The notes under the pieces: generated by a model
What the model was told of the DNA's origin: nothing
Database searches by the model: none
What the model saw: only the letters and a program-made list of their open reading frames with translations
Assembly: GCA_964030785.1 (NCBI GenBank)
Contig: OZ034969.1
Location: 36,804,301 to 36,868,300 of the forward strand
Direction of reading: 5' to 3'
Length of the DNA: 64,000 nt
Source of the DNA: Siderastrea siderea
Lineage: Eukaryota; Cnidaria; Anthozoa; Scleractinia; Rhizangiidae
Shown: positions 31,562-43,872 of the stretch, in pieces
How the letters are laid out: each line of letters opens with the position of its first letter
Numbering within the stretch: the stretch's first letter is position 1
Translations under genes and position numbers: made by a program

Positions 31562-31895
31562 ACTACAACCTTTCTCAAACACTTTTTCTTTTGGAATTAA
31601 AAATTCTTTGTTATTAACAATTAAAAAAGAATAACCTTGCTCTTCTTCAAGTGGCCGTCAAGTGCTGCTTGGATCACTTTTAAAGACAAAGATTCGTAGT
31701 CGGTTCCGTCTTGTTTACGCACGGAAGCAAAAAGCCGCTCGAGTCCTCAGTGTTCTTCTCAAGACCATTTTAGTCACATCACTTCCCAAAAACCTTCACC
31801 CACTGAATTGTGCTCTTTCTCGTGTTTAGGTTTTCTGCAGCGTCTTTTAATGCTGTGGCATCTTCATCCGTAACATCTTTAAACCTGGACGCCAT
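31562..31895 (-). mobile_element. Crypton-like (DUF3504) fragment, 5' part
   Basis: Minus-strand ATG at 31895 opens MASRFKDVTDEDATALKDAA, then NTRKSTIQWVKVFGK and a stop. After frameshifts the expected block follows: VRKQDGTDYESLSL, KVIQAALDGHLKK, VILF. The segment is a reverse-oriented relative of the fragments at 40.0 and 43.9 kb (shared AAGTGATCCAAGCAGCACTT). No downstream catalytic domain. Confidence 0.72.
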
Positions 31896-32030
31896 TCTGG
31901 CACTGAAATATAGGAAACGTTGCCATAGCAATTTTGTAATCTCACATGTGAAGTTATAAATTAACGCTGAAATTTCGCACCAAAATTAAGGAGTACATTT
32001 GTCGCCCACGATATTAAGGAAATAACCTGC

Positions 32031-32400
32031 TCCCCAGCGCTTGCAATGAACAATAAAATCTTATTGTGGCGTGTGTAAGTGATCACTTGTATTTTGATAC
32101 GCTACGCGTTTTATGTTAGATATTGTTCCATTTGTACAATTAACTAAAATGAGCTTTGATTTCACTTGTCGAGGGCATGACTTTGTGATGCAGAAATTTT
32201 GTTAGCTACCTACCTACGTATAGAGGCTTGACACTGCCCTTGACACTTCATCTTAATCATCATATTAAGTAATCATTAAGTAATCATTTACAAAGAATAA
32301 ACATCATCAATGCTGAGAAGATAACAATACAAATGTGATGAGGAGTCTACAGAAAGCCGAATAGCTTGTAAAGATGTAGACCCGCTGTCTGATAATTAAC
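32031..32400 (-). repeat. Dispersed repeat family X, long copy, inverted
   Basis: Reverse-complement relative of 36935-37281: shared blocks are the end CCTGCTCCCCAGCGCTTGCA, GTATTTTGATACGC, AACTAAAATGAGCTT, and the AAGATAACAATACAAATGTG block. Non-coding. Confidence 0.72.
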
Positions 32401-32436
32401 ATATTGTATTTACAGGACGTCAGCAAATTTACTATT

Positions 32437-33175
32437 GAACAAACAAACTAAAGCACACAGTGTTGAACACAGCAACAGGATGAGCCTCCCAGCAATGTTT
32501 TGTACTTAGTCTTCTTCCCCGTTTCCACTAACTGTCTCAACAAAACTTGTCACGAGAGTGGGCCAGGATACCGGTGCATCTTTTAGTCTTTTTTTGCCCA
32601 ATCTTCAAGCAAGGAAATGTAGAGCGCCTTCCTTCTTACAGGTTCGATTGCAATCTTGTATCAGGTGCTTCATGCTCTTTGAGCTTATCTTCTTTTACCA
32701 AAATGCAAACGTTATGGGTATCGTAGACTACAGTATGTGCTAAGTCAAGGATGCTCAGCACTGATTCCCTTGCTCTGGAGAAGTTATCCCCCTCCTTCTC
32801 CTGCATAGATATCTTGCTTGTACCCCGACTGATGTTTCGTACCCTTTTACAGCACCATCAACACTCTTCAAGAAATTTGTGAAGCACTCGATTAAGAATA
32901 ATAATAATGATAACAATAAGGCCCATCCGAAGGCTTTGAGAATTTCAGTCGAAGCTGTAAGAAAAAAGCGCCATACATTTCCTTCTTTGAAGATGCAGTA
33001 AGAAGTTACACCTATTGATAGCTGGACCTCCCTCGTGACAAGTCTTGTTAAAGTAGTGTATGAAGATGCGAAGGGGCGCGAAGTACAAAACGTAGCCAGA
33101 ACGGTGAAGTGTGAAGCTGTCTTTCGATGCGTGCTTTAGTTTGTTGGGGTGTCAAGGGAGGGATGCAATTAAAGC
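32437..33175. mobile_element. Foldback element, about 740 bp
   Basis: The left arm (about 32437-32670) and right arm (about 32925-33175) are inverted, diverged copies; shared blocks are AACAAACTAAAGCAC, GTTTTGTACTT, AAACTTGTCACGAG and AAGGAAATGTA(GA/TG)GCGC. The centre has no transposase. Arms clearly older than those of the foldback at 9.4 kb. Confidence 0.7.
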
Positions 33176-33403
33176 ATCCCTAGTTCCTCGTCGGTTGGCT
33201 TCAAAGGCTGGGGAAAACACAATCGAGTTACTTTAGATTATCTTATCAGTTTTCCATGTTCCTCCAAGTTTTAAGATGCATTCTGCTCCGCCTAAATCCT
33301 ATTTCAATGATTTGTTTGCATAGATTTTTTTTCCATTGCTGCAGGAGCAATGAGATTTTTATGTACAAAAACGAATTTGACAAAGGTGACAACTGACAGA
33401 AGT

Positions 33404-33613
33404 TCAGCAATATCTAAGCGACAGTGGGGTCAAAGTTGTGTGGTGTTGTGCATTAAACCAATTTAAAATGTCTCCATATAATTTAAGAGAAGAAGTGCAT
33501 TCAATGAAGGTGTGTTCAAGGGAGTCCCGTTTCGTGACACTCACGTGACATTCACTGTTATTGTTAACTTCATAACGTTTACGTTTTTTGTTGGTGATGA
33601 GAATAAGGTACAA
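33404..33613 (-). mobile_element. LINE fragment, zf-RVT region
   Basis: Reads ECHVSVTKRDSLEHTFIECT then LYGDILNWFNAQHHTTLTPL, the Cys/His region near the C-terminus of L1/Tx1-like ORF2, with one Cys of the knuckle apparently lost. Short, no tail visible. Confidence 0.55.
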
Positions 33614-35294
33614 AAGTTTGAAGGAGAATCAGGTGGTGTGCGTGCTGCGACCGCAATGCACGCTGGTATTTGTTTCGGTTCGCATCATTTGCTCATGGCG
33701 GCCATCGTGTGAGGATCTCTTGTGAACGCCAAAATTACTTCTTTCCGTTCAAAATATCGCAGCTTTTGTAATTTTTTTCGATGGATATCCTAGTTTTGAC
33801 GTGTTGTCGATCTTAGGAATCAAAGATTTCCTCAGACTTCAGCGCGTGGAGTTTAAAATATCGGTTTTCTGTGTCGCGACGCCTCGACGGGACTTGCATG
33901 CATCTAAGCCCGAGGTAAGAATCATGATTGTAAACATAAATATTTAGATAAGAAACCTTTATTTAAACACGATGTAGAATGTAAGCTTAAATTTAATGAT
34001 GTAATGTTCGCAAGAGGGCTGCCCTTTAGCTTCATTAACCTCTACGAATAAGTATATCGTATCTTGAGTTGAAACAAGGGAAACATATTTTTCACATGTT
34101 GATGTTATGGTACGTGTCCTGATTTATTTTGTATTACTTAGACTAAGCATTAAAGCTAGCAATCTTCGTAATTGCTCAGCTTTTGTTTCTAATTTCTAAT
34201 TCTTGATTTCGCAAAGTACTCGAGGAATTATATCTTTCAAAAGTTATTTTTTTTCTCTCATAATGACAGTATCTAGCAACATCGAAGAAAGTTCTGGTTT
34301 TACGACACTTCAAATGTTCAACAAAGATACTTCCTGCAACAAACTACGATTTCAGTTTACAGTTATTTAGTTAGATTTATAAAAAAATGCTGTGTTCTTG
34401 TAAATTTTGATCCAAAAACATATCACTACTTAAGGCAAATTAAAAATATTTGCCTACTGGGCTGAAGTAAATCAGTGGTAGTCTAAACAGCAAATCTATC
34501 AGCTGAGTTTTATTTATTAGCACTTTTAATCTGGCTACGTACCTTGCAATGTAGGCTTGATTACCAGCTGCCATTAGGGAAATAAGCTCCTCTGGATCTG
34601 GTTCGAAGGATGACTGGGGGTGTTTTGTGTTATCGAGCAGCTATGCTAGGGCAACCTAATGTAATGCAAGGGGTAATCAGTGATGGACTAGCTTCCAGGG
34701 CTGCTAAGCTGCAATGGTGTAGGCCAAGTGCAGTTTTTTTTCATAATTTTAAATAATTGCTGGATGCTTAAAATCGTTGAAGGTATTTATCTACCATGCT
34801 GTCAACCAATGTTTATGTCTGACCTAGCCGGTGTAATTTTGAACCAACCACAGTTGTTTGCAAAACAGCTCGTACTTTAACTTTTGTGAAAATCGCACTG
34901 GAAGACCTCCTCCTGCTACTGTTGTGATGTATACAGACTGTGATAGTTTACTTCGCTTTATTACTGCTACTTCACTTATTACAGAACTGGTTTATAATCA
35001 AGTTATTTTTTGTTCTTTATTCAGGGATATTACACTGCAACAGCAGCTGAAAATAAAATGCACAGGTCTGGAGGATAACTTTGGAGACAGAATTTTTTTT
35101 TCTCCAAGGGAAGCTTCGTAATCAAGAATAAACCAACTAGATAAAGCAACACATCAAGTGACAACCTATTCAGATACATTTAAATATCTTTCCTTAAAGT
35201 TGCGGAATTTGTATAAATAAAACATTGTGAAAGAAACACTACATGTATGTCATTTCATAACAATAATAATATTTCCATAGTGTCTTGATAATTT
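33614..35294. other. No recognised gene
   Basis: A possible non-coding 5' exon ends at 33914 (AGCCCGAG/gtaaga) and an exon-like stretch with acceptor …ttattcag lies near 35025, but no conserved frame links them. AT-rich otherwise. Confidence 0.35.
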
Positions 35295-35600
35295 GAGGGC
35301 GGCATGGTTGACTAATGGTTAGTGCGCTGGACTCTGAATTGAGCAGTCCGGGTTCAAACCATGGCCAGGGTAATTGGGGTAATTGTGTTGTGTTCTTAGA
35401 CAAGACACTTTACTCTCATAGTGCCTCTCTCCACCCAGGTGTGTAAATGGGTACTGGCAAGTTTACTGCTGTGGGGTAACCCTGTGATAGACTAACATCC
35501 CATCCAGGGAGAGGGGGGCAGAGAATACTCCTAGTCTCTTCAAGCTATTGAAACTGGTATAAGCTCCCACCTGATGGGACACTACGCTGGAATACAGACT
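35295..35600 (+). mobile_element. tRNA-derived SINE
   Basis: The 5' part imitates a tRNA gene: an A-box-like TGGTTGACTAATGG and a B-box GGTTCAAACC, the internal RNA polymerase III promoter. It continues into a body with GACAAGACACTTTACTCTCA and CACCCAGGTGTGTAAATGGG, a conserved core found in invertebrate SINEs, and ends near 35600 after a block with AATACTCCTAGTC. It cannot be a working tRNA: there is no anticodon arm or acceptor stem. Confidence 0.82.
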
Positions 35601-36934
35601 TGAGTAGGAGGCAGGTCTTATTTTTACCAAGCTCGACAAATTAAATGAAATACTTTTGGTCAAACAGCTTGAAGCCTGTGTCAGAGACAAACTAAACACC
35701 AGGGTTTTGCTCTTCAGTGATGCAGGCTAACCACTTGCAAAATAATGAATAAAACCCATTTGAACCTCATTAAGTTTCGAACCATTTATTGAACTTCTCA
35801 CCTTTCCACAACAGGCGATTTGCTGTGCATGAAGTCTCCACTAATGAGTTGTTGTGGAATCACTTTTTAGTTACAACAGATGCAATAAAACATTTCAAAG
35901 TGACCTTCAGTGCATGGGTAACCAAAATGATAGTATGAAGCTCTAATGATGCCAATTTTGGACATCAGTAAACCCATTTATCATGCTAGAGCCTGGAACA
36001 GGCTATATAGGCCCACTCGGGTAGAAGCAATTCATGCAGCAGAAATAGCAGTTTGTTATCTTCCCAGTCCCCTAAATAAACTGGAAAAGACTGAAAAGTT
36101 ATTTTGGGTGTTCTAAAGGAACTATAATTCAACCGTGACATGAGAATCAGTACAGTACAAACAAAAAATTCGCTGGCTTCTTCAGTAAACCAGTGCTCTT
36201 ACGGGAACTTATTCTTCTAAATTGGATTCTCCTAGTCCCAAAGAACACATAATTAAATCATTTTGAAGGAAACTATATAACTCCCAAAAACAGTAGAAGT
36301 TCGTGGAATGAAAGTGCTTAACTCGACGCAGGAAACTTCAAAAGTACAGACGGTTAACACTCAAAAAAGGGACATTTTCGTTTAGTCGAAACGGCGTAGA
36401 CCGGCTGGTGCGTATTGGTGCATTATGTTTCCCATATTGGAAAATTTCTAAGCTTTTGATTTACTATAATTTTACGCCAAGCACCACTAGATGAAAGCCG
36501 TGTTCAACAAAAACTTCCGACCTACTAGACGAAGAGAACAATCGGCCATTTTACCTTGTTCGAGAAATGTCAAAATTTACCATGATAAGCTCTAAATGTA
36601 AGAACTTCGACGCCAAAACCGTACTTTACTATTCCCGAACTTTCCAAATCTAATATTGTAGCAGAGAAAAGGCCAGCGAAAGTTGTGCAAACGATGATCA
36701 AACACACCCGAAAAACCGCTCGCATCACAGCAAACTTCCGCCATGTTGGAAATCTATCAAAATAATGCATTGCAGTCATAGTGCGCACACCACCTGAAGG
36801 AAAATCGTCTCAGCATCATATTTAGTCGTTTTGTACATGTTACTTATACCCTTTTCCCAACTGGCTGCAATGACTTCATTTTTTCTGACCATGTTTTCTT
36901 TTTTCGTTTGGTATAAATTGCTAGTAGTGCGTGC
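35601..36934. other. No recognised gene
   Basis: No repeat structure or coding block that I can support. Confidence 0.4.
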
Positions 36935-37281
36935 ACAGCATTTTAGGAAGGATTAACACTTTTCCTTTTGAAAATTATTAGACACGGGGCCTTATAATCT
37001 TTACAAGCTATTCTGCTTTTTGTAGACGCCTCATCACATTTGTGTTGCTATCTTCTCACCATTCATAATATATATTCTTTGTTAATAATTACCTAATGTG
37101 ATGAAAGTAATATAGTTATTTCTTCATCACAAAGCCATGCCCTCGACAGATTGAAGCTCATTTTAGTTAATTGTACAAATTGAGCAGTTTCTAACATAAC
37201 ACAAGTGGCGTATCATAATACAAGTGTTCACTTACACATGCCACGATAATAACATCAGTGCAAGAGCTGGGGAGTAGGATA
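36935..37281 (+). repeat. Dispersed repeat family X, tandem copy 1
   Basis: Begins CACAGCATTTTAGGAAGGA and ends GCAAGAGCTGGGGAGTAGG. It is followed by a near-identical second copy at 37297, 362 bp on. Confidence 0.85.
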
Positions 37282-37296
37282 TTTTCTTAGTGCTTC

Positions 37297-37590
37297 CACA
37301 GCATTTTAGGAAGGAGTAACACTTTTCCTTTTGAAAATTATTAGACAGGGGGTTTTATAATCTTTACAAGCTATTCTGCTTTCTATAGACTCCTCGTCAC
37401 ATTTGTAACGTTATCTTTTCAGCATTCATAATGTATACATGTGTATATTCTTTGTTAATAATTACCTAATTACCTAATAGTTTTTTCTTCATCACAAAGT
37501 CATGCCCTCGACAGATTGAAGCTCATTTTAGTTTAATTGTACAAATTGAACAGTTTCTAACATAACACACGTGGCGTATCAAAATACAAG
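37297..37590 (+). repeat. Dispersed repeat family X, tandem copy 2, truncated
   Basis: Shares almost all of 36935-37230 (e.g. CTTTTCCTTTTGAAAATTAT, CATGCCCTCGACAGATTGAA) with a few indels, then stops at about 37590, where unrelated sequence leading into the gypsy-like element begins. Confidence 0.85.
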
Positions 37591-37749
37591 TTGTAATGGT
37601 GTGGCTGCATGCGAGGACCTGGATACATATCCGGGACTCGCGAGTGGCGGGAACATTATGTTATGCACATTATGTATTCATAAAGATTTGACAGTTTTTT
37701 CGGACATGAAGGACTTCGAAGTATCGCTGTGTGACATGGCCATCGGAAA

Positions 37750-39581
37750 CTAAATTGACGACGAGGAAAATTAAGGAAAGGCGGTCAACAGTGGATACAA
37801 GCAATTTCCCGCATTCGACGTTCGGAAAGACCCTGACGTGCGATTCGTAAAATACGCTAAGCGGTTTAAGAACAACCACTTGAAAGCCTGCAACATAACA
37901 AACAAGGCACAACAACGGTCCTTATTCTTAGATTCGATAGGCGAAGCCACTTTCGATATATTTGAACAGCTCAGTGATAATGGAACGGATTTGGATAGAG
38001 CCATCAATGCGCTACGAAACAAGTGCAAGGAATCGCAGAACCGGTTGTTCAATATACACAAGTTTCGTTGCATCAAACAAGGAAAGGACGAAACCTGGGA
38101 TTCGTGCATCTCCAGGTTGAGAGCGGAAGGTGAACACTGTGATTTCCCGACGGGCTAGTTGGATACCGAGATATTAATGGCCATGATAGAGAACGGTGAA
38201 TCTAAGAGGGTGAGAATATAGTTATTACAACACCAGCTAACGTTAGCCGAAGCTCTTAAACACGCCAGAGGTACGGAAAGTGCGGATCAACACGTCACAA
38301 AAGTAGAAAATCAAGCTTCAACAGAAGTTACTGTCACACAAGAAGTCGATAAAATCAAAGCGGAGGGAATTAGAGAAAAATCGTGTTTTAATTGCGGAAA
38401 ACATTGGCCACATAAAGGGGGACCAAGAAAATGTCAGGCTTTTGGAAGGCAGTGTACGCGATGTGGCAGAAGAAACAATTTTTCAAAGTGTTGCAAAAGC
38501 AAGCAAGAAATTGAAGCCACAAGGGATTTAGCACACGGAGACAAGAAGAAATCTGACACGTCTTCTGACAGCAGTGACGAAGAGTCTACTTGCACGCTGC
38601 AAGCGATTAACCCTATGGGACCTTCGGACAATAGGTCCCTAAAACCAGTGCTAATTAGTGGCGTTGGCATCACAGTACTTCCGGACAGCGGTGCTACGGT
38701 CAGCGCTATGGACGAGGCAATGTTCAAGAGATACGGCCTGGACAAGAGAGTCAAGATCAGAGAATCAAGATGCCAAATAAAACCGTACGGGGCTGCTACA
38801 GAAACAAACCTCCTACCTGTGCTGGGGAGTTTTATAGCGCTAAACGGAATCTAAGACGAAAATGAAAGTGCTTACGTGGCAGCTAATAAAGGGAGACACC
38901 CAGACTGCATCGTTGCTTAGTTACAAAGATGGTAAAGACCTTCGAATGATACTAGTGACCAATGCGATTTCAGAAGAAAGCAATCAACCAGAAGAGAAGA
39001 GCAATGTAAAGAAAATTTTAGAAGAATACAAGGACCGATTTGAAGAAGTTGGAAAGCTAAAATTCAGGAAAGCTAAAATTCAGGTTGATTTGAATGTAGT
39101 TCCCGATTTCAATCCGGTCGCACAACCACCACGCCGACAACCATTCAGCGTACGCCAGAAAATGGAAGAGAAAATACAACATCTCCTGGATCAAGACATC
39201 ATCGAAAAAGTTAGCGAGCCAACGGGATGGGTGTCGCCACCTGTTGTTACTCCCAAGAAAGATCAGAGCCAAATACGCCTGAATGTGGACATGTGTGTAG
39301 CAAATCAAGCAATATCCCGCAGAAAGACTCAGCACCCCACGATAGATGACGTGGTCAATGAGTTCAGCGGGTTCAACTGTTTTCACACCTGGATATGAGC
39401 AAGGGGTCCCACCAAATTGAGCTCAAGGAGAGTTCGAGTAACACAACGACTTTTCCGACTCACATTGGTTTGTACAGATATAAGAGGCTGAACTATGGTA
39501 CAAGGTCAGCGGCAGGAATATTTCAAGAGACGGTCAGAGAAGAACAAAACCGACTACGAACCTGGGTCCGAAGGAAAACAA
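37750..39581 (+). mobile_element. Ty3/gypsy-like retrotransposon, gag to RT, broken
   Basis: Gag: FPAFDVRKDPDVRFVKYAKR through CIKQGKDETWDSCISRLRAE, then a CCHC-type nucleocapsid (SCFNCGKHWPH, CQAFGRQCTRCGR). Protease at 38660-38750: LPDSGATVSAMD, with the DSG active site. RT: IEKVSEPTGWVSPPVVTPKK, then HLDMSKGSHQIEL and YRYKRLNYGTRSAAGIFQ. Defects: a stop after EHCDFPTG, one after the protease (ALNGI), and a frameshift at about 39390. The element stops in RT where a MITE is inserted; YxDD, RNase H and integrase are absent and no LTR was seen. Confidence 0.85.
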
Positions 39582-39973
39582 TGTTACAACAAATGGACGT
39601 TAAATTGTTGAAAATAAAGTCTAAATTTCAAGTCTCTAAATTAAAAAATTAAAGTGAAAAGAATGTTTCAGTATACTAATAAGTGAGATATGAATATCAG
39701 CCATTTTGGCTTTTGAATTTCCTGCATGCTGCCATTTTGAATTTCTATGACGTCAAAAGGTTGCCACTACTGTCACAAGGCAACTTTGTTTTGTATGCAA
39801 CAATAGTGGCAATCATTTGATCTCTCGTGGTAGCGCCCGGGAAATTCAAAAGCGAAAACAGGCGAAATTCATATCAAACGTTGTGTTACACTAGAACATT
39901 ATTTCCACTTGTTGACATAAGAATTGAAATTCAGAATTTAAGTCCAAAAATCTAACGTCAATTTGTTGTAACA
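39582..39973. mobile_element. MITE, 392 bp, cutting the gypsy-like element
   Basis: Left TGTTACAACAAATGGACGTTA is matched by the complement of the right end (TGTTACAACAAATTGACGTTA). Inner blocks GATATGAAT(A/T)TC and GCTTTTGAATTTCC also face each other, so the arms span about 150 bp. A lone related terminus appears near 40148 (CTACAACAATGGAAGTCAAA). Confidence 0.8.
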
Positions 39974-39979
39974 GTGGAG

Positions 39980-40130
39980 GTTGACCCTTTAAAAGTGATC
40001 CAAGCAGCACTTGACCGCCACTCGAAAGAGAGAGGTTATACTTTTTCAATTGTAAAGGACAGAGAATTTTTCAATTCCTAAAAAGTAATGAGGTAAGGGC
40101 GTGTAAGCAAAAAAGTGAACCTGGTTACTT
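39980..40130 (+). mobile_element. Crypton-like (DUF3504) fragment, left of the DIRS-like element
   Basis: The plus frame reads VEVDPLKVIQAALDRHSKER then GYTFSIVKDREFFNS before a stop, and continues in another frame (EE KACKQK). It is the same protein segment as at 31.6 and 43.9 kb. Only about 50 codons remain. Confidence 0.7.
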
Positions 40131-40352
40131 AAAGGGAACTTCCACAGCTACAACAATGGAAGTCAAATTGTTGGAAATAAATGTGTTGACATTCAGTGGA
40201 ACTAAACTGTAAGTGGCAGTGACAAAGAATGCAAATAATTTCCTATTGGTGTGATCCTTTATGGCGTTAATTGGCTCTATTGTTGTTAGGTACATAAGGT
40301 TTAATGATTGTAATGTATTCATTCAGCTCTCGAACTTTCAACTTGTGTCAAG

Positions 40353-43300
40353 ATGCCATCCGACGCAGATCTAGTGCAAACCATTGCAGACCTTAAAGAA
40401 GAACTTTGCTCTGGTCTTTCTTCTTTAAAAAGAGAGATGTCCGCGGAGCATGACACTGCGTTGAAAAAGCTCAAGACAGCCCCTGCTACCATTCTGAAGT
40501 TCAACAAGAAGGGCAATGAGAAGCAATTTTTCATCAACGCTGAAGTCCTTGAGAACGTTCAGTCTGCTTCGTCATTCCTTCAAGGGACCATGTCACAAGT
40601 TGAAAAAAGCCCTAGAATAATTGAAAGAAGGTGACAAGAACATCTCTCACCGAAACAAGCTCATCCTTATTGCTGATTCTTCCGAGGAATGACAGGGGGT
40701 TGTTAATGAGTATCAGCACAGAGATCCTGCCGATGACAGCAACGATGACAAGGGTATGACGCAGGCTGAGTCAAGAGCCTCACAGAAATGCCGACGCGCC
40801 CAGCTGGTGAAGAAGAATTTGTCTATGTGCTGTCAGAAATCATCTAGTTTTCCAGTTCCTCCGCTTTCTTATGTGGTTCCTAGTTACGGTTCTGCTGTTC
40901 CTCTGTTCCATCCGATCGTTTCTCCATCAGGCTTTAATCCTCAGATCCTTTCAGTGCCATCGTAGCCACTACTAAAAACGGGCGCACAATTTGCCGGAAT
41001 TTTAACAGTTCTAGGGGTCGTAGCCTCAGCAACTGCGTGTATGGGCGTGCTTGCAATCGCCGCATAGCCGGGGCAAAGCCTGTGGCCAAAATCACTCCGG
41101 GTTTTCCCACAGTTCCCAGAATCAGCAGCCAACAAGGTCCCAAAACCTATGCCTACCCCTTTCCAATTCTCCCCTTAACCAAACGTTGTGGTTACGGGAA
41201 CTCGCGGGTGACGAGGATGAAACTTTTCTAGCAGATGGCATTATTTATGGCTTTCATTTGGCACCCGTTAGCGCTTCGTTCACAGCAGTGAACATGGATA
41301 ATTACAAATCGGCTACTAACCCTTCCACTAAGGCTAAAGTGGAGCAAACCATTCGCGAGGAAATTCTGCAGGACATTTACGTTATTGTTGCTTCAAAACA
41401 GTTGTGAGGGCGTTAGGAGCTATTCCTAAGCCTAACTCAACTGAAATACGGCTCATTCATGATTGCTTGCGACTGCAGGGGCAAGCGGTCAACGATTCCA
41501 TTAGTTCACGTTCTTTCAAATTTCAGACGCTTGATGACGCGATTAAAGTACTCAAACCAAATTATAACACAGCTAAGATCGATCTCAAACACGCTTACCA
41601 TTCCGTTCCTATTCATCCGGCTAACTACCAAGCACGACACGCGCTTCCCCTTCAGGGCCAAGAGCTCGCCCGAAATTTTCCATCCCATCACGCAGGCTGT
41701 TTGCCCTACGATGGCCAAACGAGGTTACCATGGCATCGTGGTCTTCCTTGACGACTTTCTAGTTATTGGGGAAACTCGAGCGGAATGCGAACGAGCATTC
41801 AGTGTTCTCCTGGAAGTGCTTCAAGACCTGGGTTTTACCATCAGCCAGCACAAACTTGTACCCCCGACTCAGCGACTTTTTTTTCTGAGCGTTCAACTCT
41901 ACACCGTCTCTTGTACGATGACACTGCCGGCAGAGAAACTGGCGGACCTCTCCACCGTCATTTCCAGTTTTCAACGCAAGCGTCGTGCTACAAAAGCCAG
42001 CTGCAACGGCTGGCGGACAAACTCAATTGGGCTTGTCGAGTGGCTTATGGCGGATGCACCTTTCTCTGTCCATCCTTGACACGATGAATTCTCTGTCTCC
42101 TTCCGCTAAACATAGACTAACGGCGTCCTTTTACCGCGATATTTAGTGGTGGGTGAATTGTCTCCACGTTTTTCATGGCACGCAGATTTTTTTTAATCAA
42201 CAGCCGACCGTCGATGTTATGACCGATGCATGTCCGCTCGCAGCAGGGTGATATGTTAGGGGCGATTGGTTTTACTTTAATTTTGCAGTTGACAACCCGG
42301 CTTGGTCTCAGTTACATATTAATCACAAGGAGACCTCGGCTATTGTGCTAGCTGCCAAACGCTGGGCCGCTCATTGGGCCAACCACCGCGTTATTATTCA
42401 CAACGACAATCAAGAGGCCGTCCACATTATTAATAAAGGTACCACAGCAAATGGTGCAATCAGAGTTACGCGCGCTCTTTTGGCTTTCAGCGCTTCATAT
42501 CTTTCATATCAGGGCAGTGTATATTCCAGGAGCTTGCAACACGGGGGCAGATGTGGCTTCTAGGTTTCATGTGCGGGGGAGTCTTCTCCTGTTTAATTCG
42601 ATTCTTCAGACTAGCTTATCCAATGTCACGGTTGCCGACCTGACTTTGAGTGATCACATGTCAGTTTACAGTAGCATTTTCCTTTTTCTCCAGGCTCACG
42701 CGATGACCAACTAGCCTCACAACTTCAACAGGTCCTTGAATTTCGCTCCCACCTTTTTGCGGAATCTACAAAGAAGACGTACAAAACGTATCGCGACACA
42801 TTCCTGCGCTTCTGTGAATGCATGGGATACAGCCCAGTTCCTATTTAGACGGATCATCTGCAACAGTAAGCCGCTTTTCTCACCAGAAGCCTCAAAGCAT
42901 CATCAGTGCGGAGCTATCTCAATGTCATCGGCTTACCGCACAAGGAGTTTGGCCTACCTAACCCACTGCTTAAGAAATGGCCCCTTAATTCCTTGCTAAC
43001 TGGCATTTCTAGATCCAAGGGCTTAACACCTAACCAAAAGCAACCTATAACCCCCGCCATGCTATTACAGCTTCATGCTCTACTAGATCTAACCTCTAGC
43101 CGTGATGCCTCATTTTGGGCTATCTGTTTGGTAGCATTTTATGGCATGTTCCGCAAATCGCACCTCTTACCCACGGCAGCTAATCAATTTAACCCCTCTA
43201 AGCAAATTATTAAGGCCAACTTCCAAATCCTTTCGTCGGGTACGCTTGTTTCTGTCTGGTGGAGCAAAACTATTCAATTTCGTGAAAGGGTAGTCAAAAT

Positions 43301-43860
43301 TCCTCTCCCCTCCATCGCAGGTTCCGCGCTCTGCCCAACCACTGCCATTACTAATGTCTTCCAGTTCACGGGGCCAGCATCTACTAAGGGTTCACAAGCT
43401 TTCAACTGGATAGATGGTTCCCATGGTACCCAGGTGTTTACTTATAGTGCGCTTGCTTCAACATTGCGATCGCACCTTGTCATTCTGGGGGTGGAACCCC
43501 AGCTTTATGCGGGTCATTCGTTTCGCAGGGGCGTTGCTTCCTTTGCCTATCAATCTGGCGTCCCTATAGAACTGATCAAAGCTCTTGGCGTTCCAATACC
43601 GTTTTAATTTATTTAACTATGCCATTAACCGTGCGTCTACATTCCGCTAACATGCTATGCAAAGCCAACCTACTACATACCTAACACACACTTCTGATTC
43701 ACATCACCTATTTACCCTTTTCACTTTTAACCTTGGGTTTGGGCCTCTAGTTATCGTAGGTTCATTTCTGAGATTGTATAAGATTTTTTTTATCTTTCGT
43801 GTTGTATGTAAGTGTAGGATCTTTAATAAACTGCCTGATCCCAAAACGTGGTTCTAGAGT
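40353..43860 (+). mobile_element. DIRS-like YR retrotransposon, decayed
   Basis: Order: gag-like ORF (40353: MPSDADLVQTIADLKEELCS, a coiled segment; stop after QVEKSP), reverse transcriptase (41404-42087: GAIPKPNSTEIRLIHDCLRL, AKIDLKHAYHSVPIHP, catalytic FLDDFLVIGE, TMTLPAEKL), RNase H (42280-42560: LAAKRWAAHWANHRVIIHND, NQEAVHIINKG) and tyrosine recombinase (42906-43607). Several frameshifts interrupt it, for example within RT near 41640 and at the end of the recombinase. There is no integrase or LTR, as expected for DIRS/Ngaro elements. An AATAAA-like signal lies near 43822. Remnants of one Crypton-like sequence flank it on both sides. Confidence 0.86.
42906..43607 (+). pseudogene. Tyrosine recombinase ORF of the DIRS-like element
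   Basis: About 233 codons: core helices (SSRDASFWAICLVAFYGMFR with the first catalytic-type Arg) and the His-x-x-Arg box (LYAGHSFRRGVASFAYQSG). The frame ends in LGVPIPF; the block with the nucleophilic Tyr (IYLTMPLTVRLHSANML) lies just downstream in another frame, so the enzyme is split by a single frameshift near 43600. Confidence 0.82.
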
Positions 43861-43872
43861 GAGTTTTCTGTG

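Noticed and set aside
35295..35370. A functional tRNA gene
   Set aside because: A- and B-box are present, but acceptor stem and anticodon arm cannot be folded, and a SINE body follows.
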